Notes: a model not told the origin generated them from the sequence alone. Shown: positions 18,726 to 31,060, counted from the first letter of the stretch. The stretch: DNA of 64,000 nucleotides from Rodentibacter genomosp. 2 (GCA_001999425.1 MLHP01000034.1:1-64000); one strand, 5' to 3'. Numbers and translations are program-made.

Positions 18726-19709
18726 TTAAAACGCCAATAAAATCTTCCCAATATGCGTACCTTTGTCGATTTCCCTGTGTGCGTCTTGTACCTTTTTAAA
18801 ATCATCGCATTGGTGCAAAATAGGTTTGGCAATTTTGCCACAGGCAAGTTTGTCCCATACATTTTCCAATAGAGATTGAGCAATCGTTGCTTTTTCTTCT
18901 GTTGTTCTACCACGCATGGTCGAACCGGTGATCGTGGCACGCTTCACGGCAATTTTGAGCAAATCAACCTGTTCCGCAATATTTCCCCCCATAAAACCGA
19001 TCAGGAAAATTCGCCCGTCTTTATTGAGAATTTCAAGGTTTTGTGCAAAATAGTTTGCTCCCACTAAATCCAGTACGCCATCAACTCCTGTTTGATATTG
19101 ACGAATCCTTTCCACAAAACTTTCGGTTTTATAGTTGATTGCAATGGCTCCAAGTTGTTCTACCACCTCACATTTTTCTGCATTCCCCACTGTTGCGAAA
19201 GTTTTTATTCCAAAGCTTTTTGCAATTGCCAATGCCGTAATCCCAATACCGCTGGTGCCACCATGCACAAGTAGGCTTTCACTCGGTTTCATTTGCTGTT
19301 GCATAAAAAGATTTGCCCACACAGTGAAAAAGGTTTCTGGTAACATTGCAGCCTCTTGCATAGTATAACCTTTTGGAATCGGCAAAGTTTGACTGGCTTT
19401 CACCACACAATATTCCGCATAGGCACCACCATCGGTTAAGGCACAGACAAGATCACCAATATTGAAATTTTTTACATCTTTCCCCAATGCCACCACTTCG
19501 CCTGAAAGTTCTAATCCCATGATTGGTGTTACATCTTTTGGCATTGGGTATAAACCTTGACGCTGCATAATATCCGGACGATTAACTCCTGCAAATGCCA
19601 CTTTGACTAACAGTTCGTCAGATTTAGGTTCCGGAATGCGCGCGTGTTCGATAAATAATACGCTAGGATCGCCCCTTTCACGCATATTGATTTGTTGCAT
19701 TGTATTCAT
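18726..19709 (-). CDS. NAD(P)H quinone oxidoreductase, PIG3/QOR family
   Basis: Zinc-independent medium-chain reductase of 327 residues. The N-terminal GroES-like domain contains GVNRPDIMQRQGLYPMP, typical of the PIG3 subgroup. The Rossmann domain has the nucleotide-binding motif VHGGTSGIGITALAIAK, and the C-terminal part reads KIAKPILHQ near the end. It probably reduces quinones or related carbonyls with NADPH; the physiological substrate is unknown. The start is uncertain, with GTG 19712, ATG 19709 and ATG 19700 in frame and no strong ribosome site. It converges with the small membrane protein gene. Confidence 0.9.
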   Translation of the reverse strand: MNTMQQINMRERGDPSVLFIEHARIPEPKSDELLVKVAFAGVNRPDIMQRQGLYPMPKDVTPIMGLELSGEVVALGKDVKNFNIGDLVCALTDGGAYAEYCVVKASQTLPIPKGYTMQEAAMLPETFFTVWANLFMQQQMKPSESLLVHGGTSGIGITALAIAKSFGIKTFATVGNAEKCEVVEQLGAIAINYKTESFVERIRQYQTGVDGVLDLVGANYFAQNLEILNKDGRIFLIGFMGGNIAEQVDLLKIAVKRATITGSTMRGRTTEEKATIAQSLLENVWDKLACGKIAKPILHQCDDFKKVQDAHREIDKGTHIGKILLAF

Positions 19710-19771
19710 CACATTTAATCTATTCTATTATCTAAAACAAAAAATGCGAAAAAACTGACCGTACTTTTTAT

Positions 19772-20251
19772 TCATACCGTCTCATACCAAATGCGATTAA
19801 CGTAAAGTGTGATACGACCTAAAGGCGTTTCCACACTAACTTCATCATCAATGGTTTTGCCAATCAAGGCGCGAGCCACTGGCGAATCAATAGAAATCCA
19901 GTTTTTCGCCGGATCAAACTCATCGCAGCCGACCAGTCGATATTGCTTTATCTCCCCCTCGTCATCTTCTAATTCCACCCACGCGCCAAAAAAGACTTTA
20001 CCTTCTTGTTTAGGGTTGTAATCCACAATTTGTAAAACCTCTAAACGTTTGGTGAGAAAACGCACACGGCGATCAATTTCCCGTAATCGACGCTTGCCGT
20101 AAATATACTCGGCATTTTCACTGCGATCGCCTAACGCTGCCGCATCAGAGACCGCTTGAGTGACTTTAGGACGTTCTTCTTTCCACAAAAATTTGAGTTC
20201 TTTATCTAAGCTGTTCCAGCCTTGACGTGTAATGTAGTTTGATTTTGCCAT
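19772..20251 (-). CDS. greB: Transcription elongation factor GreB
   Basis: A 159-residue secondary-channel factor that rescues backtracked RNA polymerase by stimulating transcript cleavage. The N-terminal coiled coil carries the acidic tip (ALGDRSENAEYIYGKRRLREIDRR), with the GreB-specific 'YIYGKRRLREIDRRVRFL' rather than the GreA version. The C-terminal globular domain has SPVARALIGKTIDDEVSVETP. It lies in a divergent pair with tex. Confidence 0.97.
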   Translation of the reverse strand: MAKSNYITRQGWNSLDKELKFLWKEERPKVTQAVSDAAALGDRSENAEYIYGKRRLREIDRRVRFLTKRLEVLQIVDYNPKQEGKVFFGAWVELEDDEGEIKQYRLVGCDEFDPAKNWISIDSPVARALIGKTIDDEVSVETPLGRITLYVNRIWYETV

Positions 20252-20362
20252 TTATTTTATAAAGGTCGGAAAATTTATTGAATTATATTTGAGCCAAATT
20301 ATCAAAACCAGTATTCTATGCCCGATTTTCATTAACTTTATTTTCAACAAAGACATATTCCG

Positions 20363-22678
20363 ATGTTAAATCAACAAATCAGTCAAATTATCGCAACAGA
20401 GCTTAACGTTGCACCTAATCAAATTCTCGCCGCCATTCAACTTGTCGATGACGGCAATACCATTCCATTTATTGCACGTTATCGTAAAGAGGCCACTGGT
20501 GGTTTAGATGATACTCAACTACGCCATTTTGAAACCCGTTTGGGCTATTTACGTGAGCTTGAAGAACGCCGTCAAAGTATTTTGAAATCCATTGATGAAC
20601 AAGGCAAACTCACCGATGAATTGCGCGCGCAAATTGAAGCGACTCAAAGTAAAACCGAGCTTGAGGATTTATATTTACCCTATAAGCCTAAACGCCGTAC
20701 AAAGGGGCAAATTGCCATTGAGGCAGGGCTTGAGCCTCTTGCCGAGTTACTTTGGAACGAGCCAAAAAATGATCCGGAAACGACCGCACTTTCTTTTGTG
20801 AATGCCGAAAATGGCGTGGCAGATGTCAAAGCCGCATTGGACGGCGCACGCTATATTTTAATGGAGCGTTTTGCCGAAGATGCGCAATTATTGGCAAAAG
20901 TGCGACAATATTTGCAGCAAAATGCCCAAATTGAAGCGAAAGTGATTGAAGGAAAGGAACAGGAAGGGGCAAAATTCCAAGATTATTTTGACCATCAAGA
21001 ATTGCTGAAAAATGTACCTTCACACCGAGCCTTAGCCATGTTCCGAGGGCGTAATGAGGGCGTTTTACAACTGACTTTAAATGCGGATCCCGATGCAGAG
21101 GAAGGGGCGCGCCACAGTTATTGTGAAGACATTATTCGAGAACATTTGGGCGTGTATTTCAGCGGTCAGCCAGCGGATAAGTGGCGCGAGCAAGTGATTA
21201 CATGGACATGGAAAATCAAAGTTTCCTTGCATTTAGATACAGAATTAATGAGTGCCTTGCGTGAAAAAGCAGAAGAAGAAGCCATTGATGTTTTCGCCCG
21301 AAATCTGACCGCACTTTTAATGGCAGCACCAGCCGGATCAAAAAATACTATGGGGCTTGACCCGGGGTTACGCACCGGGGTGAAAGTTGCCGTGGTGGAT
21401 AACACAGGGAAATTATTGGATACTGCGACCATTTATCCTCACACCGGTCGTGAGAGTGAAGCGCGAATGACCTTATTTGGCTTGATTTGCCAGCATAATG
21501 TGGAACTTATTGCCATTGGTAATGGCACGGCCTCTCGTGAAACGGAACGTTTTGCGAAAGAAGTGATTAAAGAAATCAAAGAAAATAAACCGCAGACTGT
21601 GGTGGTGAGCGAAGCGGGCGCTTCAGTTTATTCCGCTTCCGAATTTGCCGCCAATGAATTTCCAAATTTAGATGTTTCCTTGCGTGGGGCGGTATCCATT
21701 GCCCGCCGATTACAGGACCCGTTGGCGGAACTGGTGAAAATCGAACCCAAAGCGATTGGCGTGGGGCAATACCAACACGATGTCAACCAATCCCAATTAG
21801 CCCGTAAATTAGATGCGGTGGTAGAGGACTGCGTAAATGCAGTGGGTGTTGATTTGAATACGGCTTCCGCACCATTACTTGCCCGAGTCGCCGGAATGAC
21901 AAAAACCTTAGCGCAAAATATTGTGGCTTATCGTGATGAAAACGGTCGTTTTGACAGCCGTGAACAACTGAAAAAAGTGCCTCGTTTGGGGCCAAAAGCC
22001 TTTGAACAATGTGCCGGTTTTATGCGAATTGCAGACGGAAAAAATCCACTGGATGCGTCAGGGGTTCATCCAGAGGCTTATTCATTGGTAGAAAAAATCT
22101 TACAAGCGACCCAACAATCCATTCAAGAATTAATGGGAAGCCATACGGTGCGTCAGCTTAACGCCGCACAATTTACCGATGAACGTTTTGGGTTACCAAC
22201 GGTGCAAGATATTTTCAAAGAATTGGAAAAACCGGGACGTGACCCTCGTGGTGAATTTAAAACCGCCACCTTTATTGAAGGCGTGGAAGAAATCACCGAT
22301 TTAAAAGTCGGTATGATTTTAGAAGGCACAATTACGAATGTCACCAATTTTGGCGCATTCGTCGATATCGGCGTACATCAAGACGGGTTGGTACACATTT
22401 CATCACTCAGCGACAAATTTGTAGAAGATCCACACCAAGTAGTGAAAACCGGCGATATTGTGAAAGTCAAAGTATTAGATGTGGATATACCGCGTAAACG
22501 CATTGCACTGACAATGCGATTGGATGAAAGTGCGGTAAAAAATACTGATAAATCCGACCGCACTTTATCGACCAGATCGAAGCCTAATACGACACATCAA
22601 GATCGCCATTCACGCAGCCAAAATAACAGTGTGATGGGGAATGCCTTCGCAAATGCACTAAAAAATTGGAAAAAATAA
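20363..22678 (+). CDS. tex: Transcription accessory protein Tex (S1 RNA-binding)
   Basis: A 771-residue Tex protein with all expected domains. These are the N-terminal helical Tex region ([16 protein letters not shown]), a YqgF/RNase H-like domain around [17 protein letters not shown], helix-hairpin-helix repeats ([29 protein letters not shown]) and a C-terminal S1 domain (about 650-720, [26 protein letters not shown]). It binds RNA and polymerase and is essential or important in several pathogens. The extreme C-terminus is low complexity. It is divergent from greB and ends at its own hairpin. Confidence 0.97.
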   Translation: MLNQQISQIIATELNVAPNQILAAIQLVDDGNTIPFIARYRKEATGGLDDTQLRHFETRLGYLRELEERRQSILKSIDEQGKLTDELRAQIEATQSKTELEDLYLPYKPKRRTKGQIAIEAGLEPLAELLWNEPKNDPETTALSFVNAENGVADVKAALDGARYILMERFAEDAQLLAKVRQYLQQNAQIEAKVIEGKEQEGAKFQDYFDHQELLKNVPSHRALAMFRGRNEGVLQLTLNADPDAEEGARHSYCEDIIREHLGVYFSGQPADKWREQVITWTWKIKVSLHLDTELMSALREKAEEEAIDVFARNLTALLMAAPAGSKNTMGLDPGLRTGVKVAVVDNTGKLLDTATIYPHTGRESEARMTLFGLICQHNVELIAIGNGTASRETERFAKEVIKEIKENKPQTVVVSEAGASVYSASEFAANEFPNLDVSLRGAVSIARRLQDPLAELVKIEPKAIGVGQYQHDVNQSQLARKLDAVVEDCVNAVGVDLNTASAPLLARVAGMTKTLAQNIVAYRDENGRFDSREQLKKVPRLGPKAFEQCAGFMRIADGKNPLDASGVHPEAYSLVEKILQATQQSIQELMGSHTVRQLNAAQFTDERFGLPTVQDIFKELEKPGRDPRGEFKTATFIEGVEEITDLKVGMILEGTITNVTNFGAFVDIGVHQDGLVHISSLSDKFVEDPHQVVKTGDIVKVKVLDVDIPRKRIALTMRLDESAVKNTDKSDRTLSTRSKPNTTHQDRHSRSQNNSVMGNAFANALKNWKK

Positions 22679-22689
22679 TCGATATTTAT

Positions 22690-22718
22690 AGGGGAATGTA
22701 ATATTCCCCTTATTTTTT
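22690..22718 (+). terminator. Terminator after tex
   Basis: An 8-bp stem AGGGGAAT / ATTCCCCT with a five-base loop, followed by TTATTTTTT. Confidence 0.88.
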
Positions 22719-22775
22719 CATTTCGTCCGTCAAACCAACTCTAAATAGGTAGAAATTAATGTGAATTTTCAAAAA

Positions 22776-22818
22776 TGAGATCAAGTTAACATTTTTTCTG
22801 ATTTACTTTCTTTAAAAT
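22776..22818 (+). promoter_or_regulatory. pckA promoter with CRP-type site at -41.5
   Basis: TGAGATCAAGTTAACA (22776-22791) matches the CRP half-sites TGTGA and TCACA at 8 of 10 positions. A TAAAAT -10 lies at 22813-22818. If transcription starts seven bases past the -10, the site centre is at -41.5, the class II activator position. CRP control fits a gluconeogenic gene. Confidence 0.72.
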
Positions 22819-22859
22819 AGCGCGTAGCTAAATTTTAATCTTTTATACAGAGGTGACTT

Positions 22860-24476
22860 ATGACAGACTTAAACAAAGTAATTAAAGCGCTTGAAACCCT
22901 TGGTATTTATGACGTAAAAGAAGTTGTCTATAACCCAAGCTACGAGCAATTATTTGAGGAAGAAACCAAACCCGGATTGGAGGGTTTTGAAAAAGGGACA
23001 TTAACCGATACCGGCGCCGTAGCCGTTGATACCGGTATCTTTACCGGTCGTTCCCCGAAAGATAAATATATTGTTTTAGATGAAAAAACCAAAGATACCG
23101 TTTGGTGGACATCTGATGCTGCTAAAAACGACAATAAACCAATGAATCAAGCCACTTGGCAAAGTCTTAAAGAGTTGGTAACCAATCAATTATCCCGTAA
23201 ACGTTTATTTGTCGTTGATGGTTTCTGCGGAGCAAGCGAAAAAGATCGCATTGCCGTCCGTATTGTGACTGAAGTAGCATGGCAGGCGCACTTTGTGAAA
23301 AATATGTTCATTCGTCCAACGGAAGAACAACTAAAAGACTTTGAACCTGACTTTGTCGTGATGAACGGTTCAAAAGTAACAAATCCAAACTGGAAAGAAC
23401 AAGGTTTAAATTCTGAAAATTTTGTTGCGTTCAACTTAACTGAAGGAATTCAATTAATCGGTGGTACTTGGTACGGTGGTGAAATGAAAAAAGGTATGTT
23501 CTCCATGATGAACTACTTCCTTCCGTTAAAAGGTGTAGGGGCAATGCACTGCTCTGCAAATGTTGGTAAAGACGGTGATGTCGCTATTTTCTTCGGTCTA
23601 TCCGGTACCGGTAAAACCACGCTTTCAACCGATCCGAAACGTGAGTTAATCGGTGATGATGAACATGGTTGGGATGATGTGGGTGTCTTCAATTTTGAAG
23701 GTGGCTGCTATGCCAAAACCATTCACCTTTCTGAAGAAAATGAACCGGATATTTACCGTGCAATCCGTCGTGATGCATTATTGGAAAACGTTGTCGTACG
23801 TGCTGACGGCTCTATTGATTTTGATGACGCTTCAAAAACCGAAAATACACGTGTATCTTACCCAATTCACCATATTGATAACATCGTTAAACCAGTTTCC
23901 CGTGCAGGTCATGCAACCAAAGTTATTTTCTTAACGGCTGATGCTTTTGGTGTTTTACCGCCTGTTTCTAAGTTAACACCGGAACAAACCAAATATTATT
24001 TCTTATCAGGTTTCACCGCAAAATTAGCAGGTACAGAACGAGGCATTACCGAGCCAACTCCAACATTCTCTGCCTGTTTTGGTGCGGCATTCCTGACTCT
24101 ACACCCGACACAATATGCCGAAGTTTTGGTAAAACGAATGGAAGCTGCCGGCGCAGAAGCTTATTTAGTCAATACCGGTTGGAACGGCACGGGCAAACGT
24201 ATCTCTATTAAAGATACCCGAGGTATTATTGACGCTATCTTAGACGGCTCAATCGAAAAAGCGGAAATGGGTAAATTACCAATCTTTAACTTAACGATTC
24301 CAAAAGCGTTGCCGGGTGTCGATTCTGCGATTTTAGATCCGCGTGATACCTATGCCGACAAAGATCAATGGCAAGCAAAAGCGAAAGACTTGGCGGGGCG
24401 TTTTGTGAAAAACTTTGAAAAATATGCAACCAATGCTGAAGGTAAAGCATTAATCTCAGCAGGTCCTGAAGCATAA
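22860..24476 (+). CDS. pckA: Phosphoenolpyruvate carboxykinase (ATP)
   Basis: Converts oxaloacetate and ATP to phosphoenolpyruvate and CO2, a gluconeogenic step that can also run toward CO2 fixation in succinate-producing Pasteurellaceae. The 538-residue protein has the substrate loop TGRSPKDKY, the kinase loop GLSGTGKTT (246-254), the metal motif LIGDDEHGW and the C-terminal [21 protein letters not shown] precedes the ATG. It is monocistronic, with a CRP-type promoter and a USS-pair terminator. Confidence 0.98.
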   Translation: MTDLNKVIKALETLGIYDVKEVVYNPSYEQLFEEETKPGLEGFEKGTLTDTGAVAVDTGIFTGRSPKDKYIVLDEKTKDTVWWTSDAAKNDNKPMNQATWQSLKELVTNQLSRKRLFVVDGFCGASEKDRIAVRIVTEVAWQAHFVKNMFIRPTEEQLKDFEPDFVVMNGSKVTNPNWKEQGLNSENFVAFNLTEGIQLIGGTWYGGEMKKGMFSMMNYFLPLKGVGAMHCSANVGKDGDVAIFFGLSGTGKTTLSTDPKRELIGDDEHGWDDVGVFNFEGGCYAKTIHLSEENEPDIYRAIRRDALLENVVVRADGSIDFDDASKTENTRVSYPIHHIDNIVKPVSRAGHATKVIFLTADAFGVLPPVSKLTPEQTKYYFLSGFTAKLAGTERGITEPTPTFSACFGAAFLTLHPTQYAEVLVKRMEAAGAEAYLVNTGWNGTGKRISIKDTRGIIDAILDGSIEKAEMGKLPIFNLTIPKALPGVDSAILDPRDTYADKDQWQAKAKDLAGRFVKNFEKYATNAEGKALISAGPEA

Positions 24477-24500
24477 TCGGAAAATATCTTAGATAATTCA

Positions 24501-24526
24501 ACCGCACTTTTCAGTGCGGTTTTTTC
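24501..24526 (+). terminator. USS-pair terminator after pckA
   Basis: ACCGCACT and AGTGCGGT flank a four-base loop (24501-24520), followed by a run of T residues. The two inverted uptake signals overlap almost completely. Confidence 0.93.
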
Positions 24527-24614
24527 GTTAGATTTCGACTCACACCGACAAGTCCCCCTCTAATTTTTAATCTCCACGACACAAAACTTTGGTAACTTTG
24601 ACTGTTTTTTAGCA

Positions 24615-24645
24615 ATAAAAAAGTGTGGCCAACTTGACCACACTT
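24615..24645 (-). terminator. Terminator after aspA
   Basis: On the minus strand AAGTGTGG and CCACACTT form a stem followed by TTTTTT. The arms are a one-base variant of the uptake signal (AAGTGTGG instead of AAGTGCGG). Confidence 0.85.
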
Positions 24646-24665
24646 GGTTCTCTTATCTTATAAAA

Positions 24666-26084
24666 CTATTTATTTAATTTCGCCTTATAAGTCGGATTCA
24701 TCAGGTTCTCAACAGAGAGGATATCATCTAATTGCTCTGCGGTGAGTAATCCTTTTTCTAACACGACTTCGCGTACACCTTTACCGGTTTCGGCACAAAT
24801 TTTACCGACTAAATCCCCATTATGGTGACCAATAAATGGGTTTAAGTAAGTCACAATACCGATTGAGTTAAATACATAGTTTTCGCAAATTTCTTTGTTT
24901 ACGGTGATGCCGTCAACACACTTATCACGTAAATTGACACAAGCGTTAGTTAAAATGTCGATAGATTCAAACATAGCTTGACCGATTACCGGTTCCATCA
25001 CATTTAATTGTAATTGACCCGCCTCAGAAGCAAAAGTCACGGTAGTATCGTTACCAATCACTTTAAAACAGACTTGATTTACCACTTCAGGCACAACCGG
25101 ATTCACTTTTGCCGGCATAATGGAAGAACCGGCTTGCAACTCAGGAAGATTGATTTCTTTTAAGCCTGCACGCGGACCGGAAGAAAGTAAACGTAAGTCA
25201 TTACATACTTTAGAAAGTTTTACCGCTGTGCGTTTTAATGCGCCGTGTACCATGACGTAGGCTCCGCAGTCAGAGGTTGCTTCAATTAAGTTTTCAGCCA
25301 ACACGCACGGTAAACCGGTTACTTCCGCAAGGTGTTTCACAGCAAGTTGCGCGTAACCTTGCGGTGTGTTTAAACCGGTACCGATTGCCGTCGCACCAAG
25401 GTTAACCTCAAGTAATAATTCGGCAGTACGTTTTAAGTTACGGACTTCTTCTTCAAGCAATATCGCGAAGGCTTTAAATTCTTGTCCTACGGTCATTGGC
25501 ACCGCATCTTGCAACTGAGTACGCCCCATTTTCAGTATGTTATTGAATTCTTTTGCCTTGTTTTCAAACCCTTCTTGCAGGTATTGAATTTTATCAACCA
25601 GTTTTAAAATACTGTTATATACTGCAATACGGAAACCGGTAGGATAAGCATCGTTAGTCGATTGACTGGCGTTCACGTGATCCATTGGATCTAAGAATTG
25701 GTATTCCCCTTTTTGATAACCCAGTTTTTCCAACGCAAGATTCGCAACCACTTCATTGGTATTCATATTTACCGAAGTGCCCGCACCGCCCTGATATACA
25801 TCTGATGGAAATTGATCAAGACATTTACCGGTCGTTAAAATTTCATCACAGGCTGAAACGATCGCTTTTGCGATATCTGCCGGAATAGCGCCTAACTCGC
25901 CGTTCGCTAAAGCGGTAGCTTTTTTTACCATCACCATACCGCGTACAAATTCCGGTACGTCAGAAATGGTCACATTAGAAATATTGAAATTTTCAACCGC
26001 TCTTAGTGTATGGATACCCCAGTAAGCATCCGCCGGTACTTCACGTTCACCCAATAAATCCACTTCTTTTCTAGATTGTGTCAT
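24666..26084 (-). CDS. aspA: Aspartate ammonia-lyase (aspartase)
   Basis: Interconverts aspartate with fumarate and ammonia, feeding fumarate respiration. The 472-residue protein belongs to the fumarase/aspartase superfamily; the signature loop [15 protein letters not shown] and the [12 protein letters not shown] and TAIGTGLN regions are intact. The ATG at 26084 has AGGTGA at good spacing; an in-frame GTG at 26093 lies inside that ribosome site and is rejected. Promoter elements upstream suggest FNR and CRP control, as for E. coli aspA. Confidence 0.97.
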   Translation of the reverse strand: MTQSRKEVDLLGEREVPADAYWGIHTLRAVENFNISNVTISDVPEFVRGMVMVKKATALANGELGAIPADIAKAIVSACDEILTTGKCLDQFPSDVYQGGAGTSVNMNTNEVVANLALEKLGYQKGEYQFLDPMDHVNASQSTNDAYPTGFRIAVYNSILKLVDKIQYLQEGFENKAKEFNNILKMGRTQLQDAVPMTVGQEFKAFAILLEEEVRNLKRTAELLLEVNLGATAIGTGLNTPQGYAQLAVKHLAEVTGLPCVLAENLIEATSDCGAYVMVHGALKRTAVKLSKVCNDLRLLSSGPRAGLKEINLPELQAGSSIMPAKVNPVVPEVVNQVCFKVIGNDTTVTFASEAGQLQLNVMEPVIGQAMFESIDILTNACVNLRDKCVDGITVNKEICENYVFNSIGIVTYLNPFIGHHNGDLVGKICAETGKGVREVVLEKGLLTAEQLDDILSVENLMNPTYKAKLNK

Positions 26085-26119
26085 TTTGCTCACCTATTTG
26101 AGTTAATTAATCTGCCAAC

Positions 26120-26160
26120 ATTATAGAAATTTTTACAAGAAAAAAATTGATTGAGATCAC
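26120..26160 (-). promoter_or_regulatory. aspA promoter with overlapping FNR and CRP-type sites
   Basis: TTGATTGAGATCAC (26147-26160) matches the FNR box TTGAT-N4-ATCAA at nine of ten positions. With the following A it also contains a perfect TCACA CRP half-site. A consensus TATAAT on the minus strand (26125-26120) puts the FNR centre close to -41.5. Confidence 0.78.
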
Positions 26161-26238
26161 ATTTTTGAATGGGACTTCAAGACATATTTTCATCATTCAA
26201 ATTAGTTTTTTTAGGGCTAAAAATTTTTTAATTTTTCT

Positions 26239-26267
26239 CTTGAAAGTAAAATTTTTATTCCCATATA
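26239..26267 (+). promoter_or_regulatory. Heat-shock (sigma-32) promoter of groESL
   Basis: CTTGAAA (26239-26245) and CCCATATA (26260-26267) are separated by 14 bases. Both elements match the sigma-32 -35 and -10 consensus closely, about 40 bases before groES. Confidence 0.9.
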
Positions 26268-26305
26268 AGGTGGGAATTTCACATTTTTAAAGAAGGAAAT
26301 TAATC

Positions 26306-26596
26306 ATGAATATTCGTCCATTACACGATCGTTTGATTATCAAACGTGAAGAAGTTGAAACCTTATCGGCAGGCGGTATCGTATTAACCGGTTCTGCGGC
26401 GACAAAATCAACCCGTGCAAAAGTATTAGCAGTGGGAAAAGGTCGTATTTTGGAAAACGGCACAGTTCAACCTTTGGATGTTAAAGTAGGTGATATAGTG
26501 ATTTTCAATGACGGCTATGGTGTGAAAAGCGAAAAAATCGATGGAGAAGAAGTATTAATCATCTCTGAAACCGATGTTTTGGCGATTGTTGAGTAA
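26306..26596 (+). CDS. groES: Co-chaperonin GroES
   Basis: A 96-residue seven-subunit lid for GroEL. It has the N-terminal [14 protein letters not shown], a mobile loop ([19 protein letters not shown], about 21-39) with the hydrophobic GroEL-binding tripeptide IVL, and the C-terminal [15 protein letters not shown] strand. It heads a two-gene operon with groEL 56 bases downstream; the spacer contains one USS. Confidence 0.99.
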   Translation: MNIRPLHDRLIIKREEVETLSAGGIVLTGSAATKSTRAKVLAVGKGRILENGTVQPLDVKVGDIVIFNDGYGVKSEKIDGEEVLIISETDVLAIVE

Positions 26597-26634
26597 AACT
26601 TCACAAAAAATAACCGCACTTTGAAACAAATTAA

Positions 26635-28296
<1,662 letters not shown>

Positions 28297-28317
28297 TAGC
28301 CATCCTATCATCAAATA

Positions 28318-28360
28318 AAAAGTGCGGTCGTTTTCCAATGGAAAGCGATCGCTTTTTTAT
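28318..28360 (+). terminator. Probable terminator after groEL
   Basis: An imperfect stem starting in a USS (AAGTGCGGTCG) with inner pairs TTTCC / GGAAA, followed by GCTTTTTTATTT. The outer stem has mismatches, so confidence is moderate. Confidence 0.65.
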
Positions 28361-28406
28361 TTATAAAGGTTTACACTGAAAAAAATTTTTATCATGGAAA
28401 CAAACA

Positions 28407-28955
28407 ATGACAATTTCTCAAAGCGAACTTAACCAACACCTCCAATCTGCCGGTATCGCTATTAACGCAACAGAACTTCACGGCTTTCTAAGCGGATTAA
28501 TTTGTGGTGGCATCAAAGATCAAAGTTGGCTGCCACTGCTCTACCAATTTACTCACGATAATCACGCTTATCCGACCGCACTTTTAGAACAAGTAAGTGA
28601 ACTTTATCAAACAATTTCCAAGACATTGGCGGATGTCGAAAGTTTTTCTTTTGAATTGGGATTAATTGAGAGCGAAAATGTATTCACACGTGCAGATAGC
28701 CTATCCGAATGGTCAAATCATTTTTTACTAGGATTAGGATTAGCCCAGCCTCATTTGGACAAAGAAAAAGGTGAAATCGGCGAAGCCGTAGCTGATTTAC
28801 ATGATATTTGCCAGTTAGGCTATGATGAAAATGACGATGAAGAGGAAATGAACGAAGCGCTTGAAGAAATCATTGAATACGTAAGAACTATCGCAACATT
28901 GTTTTACACTCAATTTAATCAAGCACTAAACACGGATAAGCCAATATTACACTAA
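28407..28955 (+). CDS. ygfB: UPF0149 (YgfB-family) protein
   Basis: A 182-residue acidic helical protein of the YgfB/YecA family; typical stretches are [14 protein letters not shown] near residue 25 and [24 protein letters not shown]. The biochemical role is unclear. In E. coli and relatives ygfB lies directly upstream of pepP, as here (28-base gap), suggesting one operon. Confidence 0.92.
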   Translation: MTISQSELNQHLQSAGIAINATELHGFLSGLICGGIKDQSWLPLLYQFTHDNHAYPTALLEQVSELYQTISKTLADVESFSFELGLIESENVFTRADSLSEWSNHFLLGLGLAQPHLDKEKGEIGEAVADLHDICQLGYDENDDEEEMNEALEEIIEYVRTIATLFYTQFNQALNTDKPILH

Positions 28956-28983
28956 CGAAAAAACACACATAAAGGAGAAAAAA

Positions 28984-30282
28984 ATGGATCTTGCGTATAT
29001 GGTCGAATTGCCCCAAGAAGAATTTGTTGAACGTCGGAAACGGGTTCTCGCAAACATGCAACCTCATTCTGCGTTGTTACTGTTTTCTGAAATTGAAAAA
29101 CGTCGTAACAATGATTGTACTTTTCCTTTTCGCCAAGATAGCTATTTTTGGTATTTAACCGGTTTTAATGAACCGAATGCCGCCTTGCTATTAGTGAAAA
29201 CCGCACAATCTGAAAAAGCGATTATCTTTCTTCGACCAAGAGATCCTTTACTTGAAACTTGGAATGGGCGCCGTTTAGGGATTGAACGAGCGCCACAAAA
29301 ACTCAAAATAGACGAAGCCTACTCTATTGATGATTTTAGTGTCGTTTTTCCTAAAATTACCAAAAATCTGACCGCACTTTATTATATGCCTGAATTTCAT
29401 TTATGGGGGAATAAGCTGCTTTCAGAAAGTGCGGTTAATTTTACGGAAATTTTAGATTGGCAGCCTATGATTAGCGAAATGCGCCTGATTAAATCTCCCA
29501 ATGAAATCCGCTTGATGCAACAAGCAGGGCAAATTAGCGCACTGGCACATATCAGAGCGATGCAAAAAACACGCCCTAATCGTTTTGAATATGAAATTGA
29601 AAGTGAAATCTTGCACGAATTTAACCGCCATGGCGCACGTTTTGCTTCTTACAATTCGATTATCGCCGGTGGAGATAATGCCTGTATTTTGCATTACACA
29701 GAAAACGATCAACCCTTGAAAGAAGGTGATTTGGTTTTAATTGATGCAGGTTGTGAATTTGCTATGTATGCAGGAGATATTACACGCACATTTCCTGTTA
29801 ACGGCAAATTTACCCAAGCCCAACGTGAAATTTATGATCTCGTTCTAAAAGCACAAAAACGTGCCATTGAATTATTAGTACCGGGTAATTCAATAAAGGC
29901 AGTGAATGATGAAGTGATCCGCATAAAAGTACAGGGCTTAGTTGAGTTAGGTATTTTACATGGAAATGTAGAGGAACTCATTGAGCAGAAAACCTATCGC
30001 CAATTTTATATGCACGGATTAGGCCATTGGCTCGGCTTGGATGTACACGACGTAGGTGAATATGGCGAAGAACGTAGCCGCACTTTAGAAGTTGGCATGG
30101 TGATTACGGTGGAACCCGGTTTGTATATTTCCGAAGACGCGGATGTGCCGGAACAATATAAAGGAATTGGTGTACGTATTGAAGATAATTTATTAATGAC
30201 GGAATACGGCAATAAAATCTTAACGGCAGCGGTACCAAAAGAAATTGAAGAGATTGAAAATCTAATGAAAAAAGACCGGTAA
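28984..30282 (+). CDS. pepP: Xaa-Pro aminopeptidase
   Basis: Removes N-terminal residues preceding proline. The 432-residue protein has an N-terminal creatinase-like domain and a C-terminal pita-bread domain. The dinuclear metal ligands are visible in LIDAGCEFAMYAGDITRTFP (two Asp), the His in GLGHWLGLDVHDVG, the Glu in TVEPGLYI and the Glu in GVRIEDN. A strong AAAGGAG precedes the ATG. It shares an operon with the ygfB-like gene. Confidence 0.96.
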   Translation: MDLAYMVELPQEEFVERRKRVLANMQPHSALLLFSEIEKRRNNDCTFPFRQDSYFWYLTGFNEPNAALLLVKTAQSEKAIIFLRPRDPLLETWNGRRLGIERAPQKLKIDEAYSIDDFSVVFPKITKNLTALYYMPEFHLWGNKLLSESAVNFTEILDWQPMISEMRLIKSPNEIRLMQQAGQISALAHIRAMQKTRPNRFEYEIESEILHEFNRHGARFASYNSIIAGGDNACILHYTENDQPLKEGDLVLIDAGCEFAMYAGDITRTFPVNGKFTQAQREIYDLVLKAQKRAIELLVPGNSIKAVNDEVIRIKVQGLVELGILHGNVEELIEQKTYRQFYMHGLGHWLGLDVHDVGEYGEERSRTLEVGMVITVEPGLYISEDADVPEQYKGIGVRIEDNLLMTEYGNKILTAAVPKEIEEIENLMKKDR

Positions 30283-30289
30283 TTTCTCA

Positions 30290-30335
30290 AAATGTGATCT
30301 AGAGCAAGTTTTTTTAAATAGTGAAATGCTACTAT
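30290..30335 (+). promoter_or_regulatory. uspA promoter with near-consensus CRP site at -41.5
   Basis: The 22 bases at 30290-30311 (left arm AAATGTGATCTAGA) match the E. coli CRP consensus at 19 of 22 positions by eye. An extended -10 TGCTACTAT (TACTAT at 30330-30335) follows. The predicted start puts the site centre exactly at -41.5. Confidence 0.82.
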
Positions 30336-30375
30336 CCTAGCAAAGTAAATAAGTCCAACAGATAAGGAGTCGATT

Positions 30376-30801
30376 ATGTATAAACATGTTTTAGTCGCTG
30401 TGGATCTTTCAGATGAAAGTGAATTCTTAGTAAAAAAAGCGGTAGGAATTGCAAAACGTCATGATGCGAAACTATCAATCATCCACGTGGATGTAAACTT
30501 TTCAGATCTTTATACCGGATTGATTGATGTCAATATGTATTCTATGCAAGATCGAATTTCAAGTGAGACTCAAAAAGCATTGTTGGAACTCGCAGAGCAA
30601 GCCGATTACCCTATTTTGGAAAAATTGAGCGGTAGTGGCGATCTCGGACAAGTGCTTACCGATGCGATAGAACAGTACGATGTTGATTTATTGGTTACAG
30701 GCCATCACCAAGATTTTTGGAGTAAGTTAATGTCTTCAACACGCCAAGTAATGAATACGATTAAAATTGATATGTTAGTCGTTCCACTTCTTGACGATTA
30801 A
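30376..30801 (+). CDS. uspA: Universal stress protein UspA
   Basis: A 141-residue cytoplasmic Usp-domain protein starting [15 protein letters not shown], with the C-terminal core [26 protein letters not shown]. It belongs to the UspA subgroup, which lacks the full ATP-binding GxxGx9GS(T) motif; here the equivalent reads [17 protein letters not shown]. It protects cells in stationary phase and stress. It is monocistronic, with a CRP-type promoter and a USS-pair terminator. Confidence 0.94.
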   Translation: MYKHVLVAVDLSDESEFLVKKAVGIAKRHDAKLSIIHVDVNFSDLYTGLIDVNMYSMQDRISSETQKALLELAEQADYPILEKLSGSGDLGQVLTDAIEQYDVDLLVTGHHQDFWSKLMSSTRQVMNTIKIDMLVVPLLDD

Positions 30802-30841
30802 ATAACAGTTGTCTTATTTTTTAAACTAAAGAATAAGTTTC

Positions 30842-30881
30842 AACCGCACTTCTTGCATTATGTGTGAAGTGCGGTTTTTAT
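30842..30881 (+). terminator. USS-pair terminator after uspA
   Basis: AACCGCACTTC (30842-30852) and GAAGTGCGGTT (30866-30876) form an 11-bp perfect stem followed by TTTATTTTT. Confidence 0.92.
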
Positions 30882-31060
30882 TTTTAGATTTTAGTGGAAA
30901 TTTTATCTAATGGTGTTTTTTCACAAGGAAAATAACAAATCGCTCAAATAACAAACAACATTAGATAATCACACGTAAAAAGTTTTTATAAACTCAAAAA
31001 ATATGCAACAATGGAGTGCTTTACTTTTTAACTTTAAATTATTTTTACAACGGGTTTATG

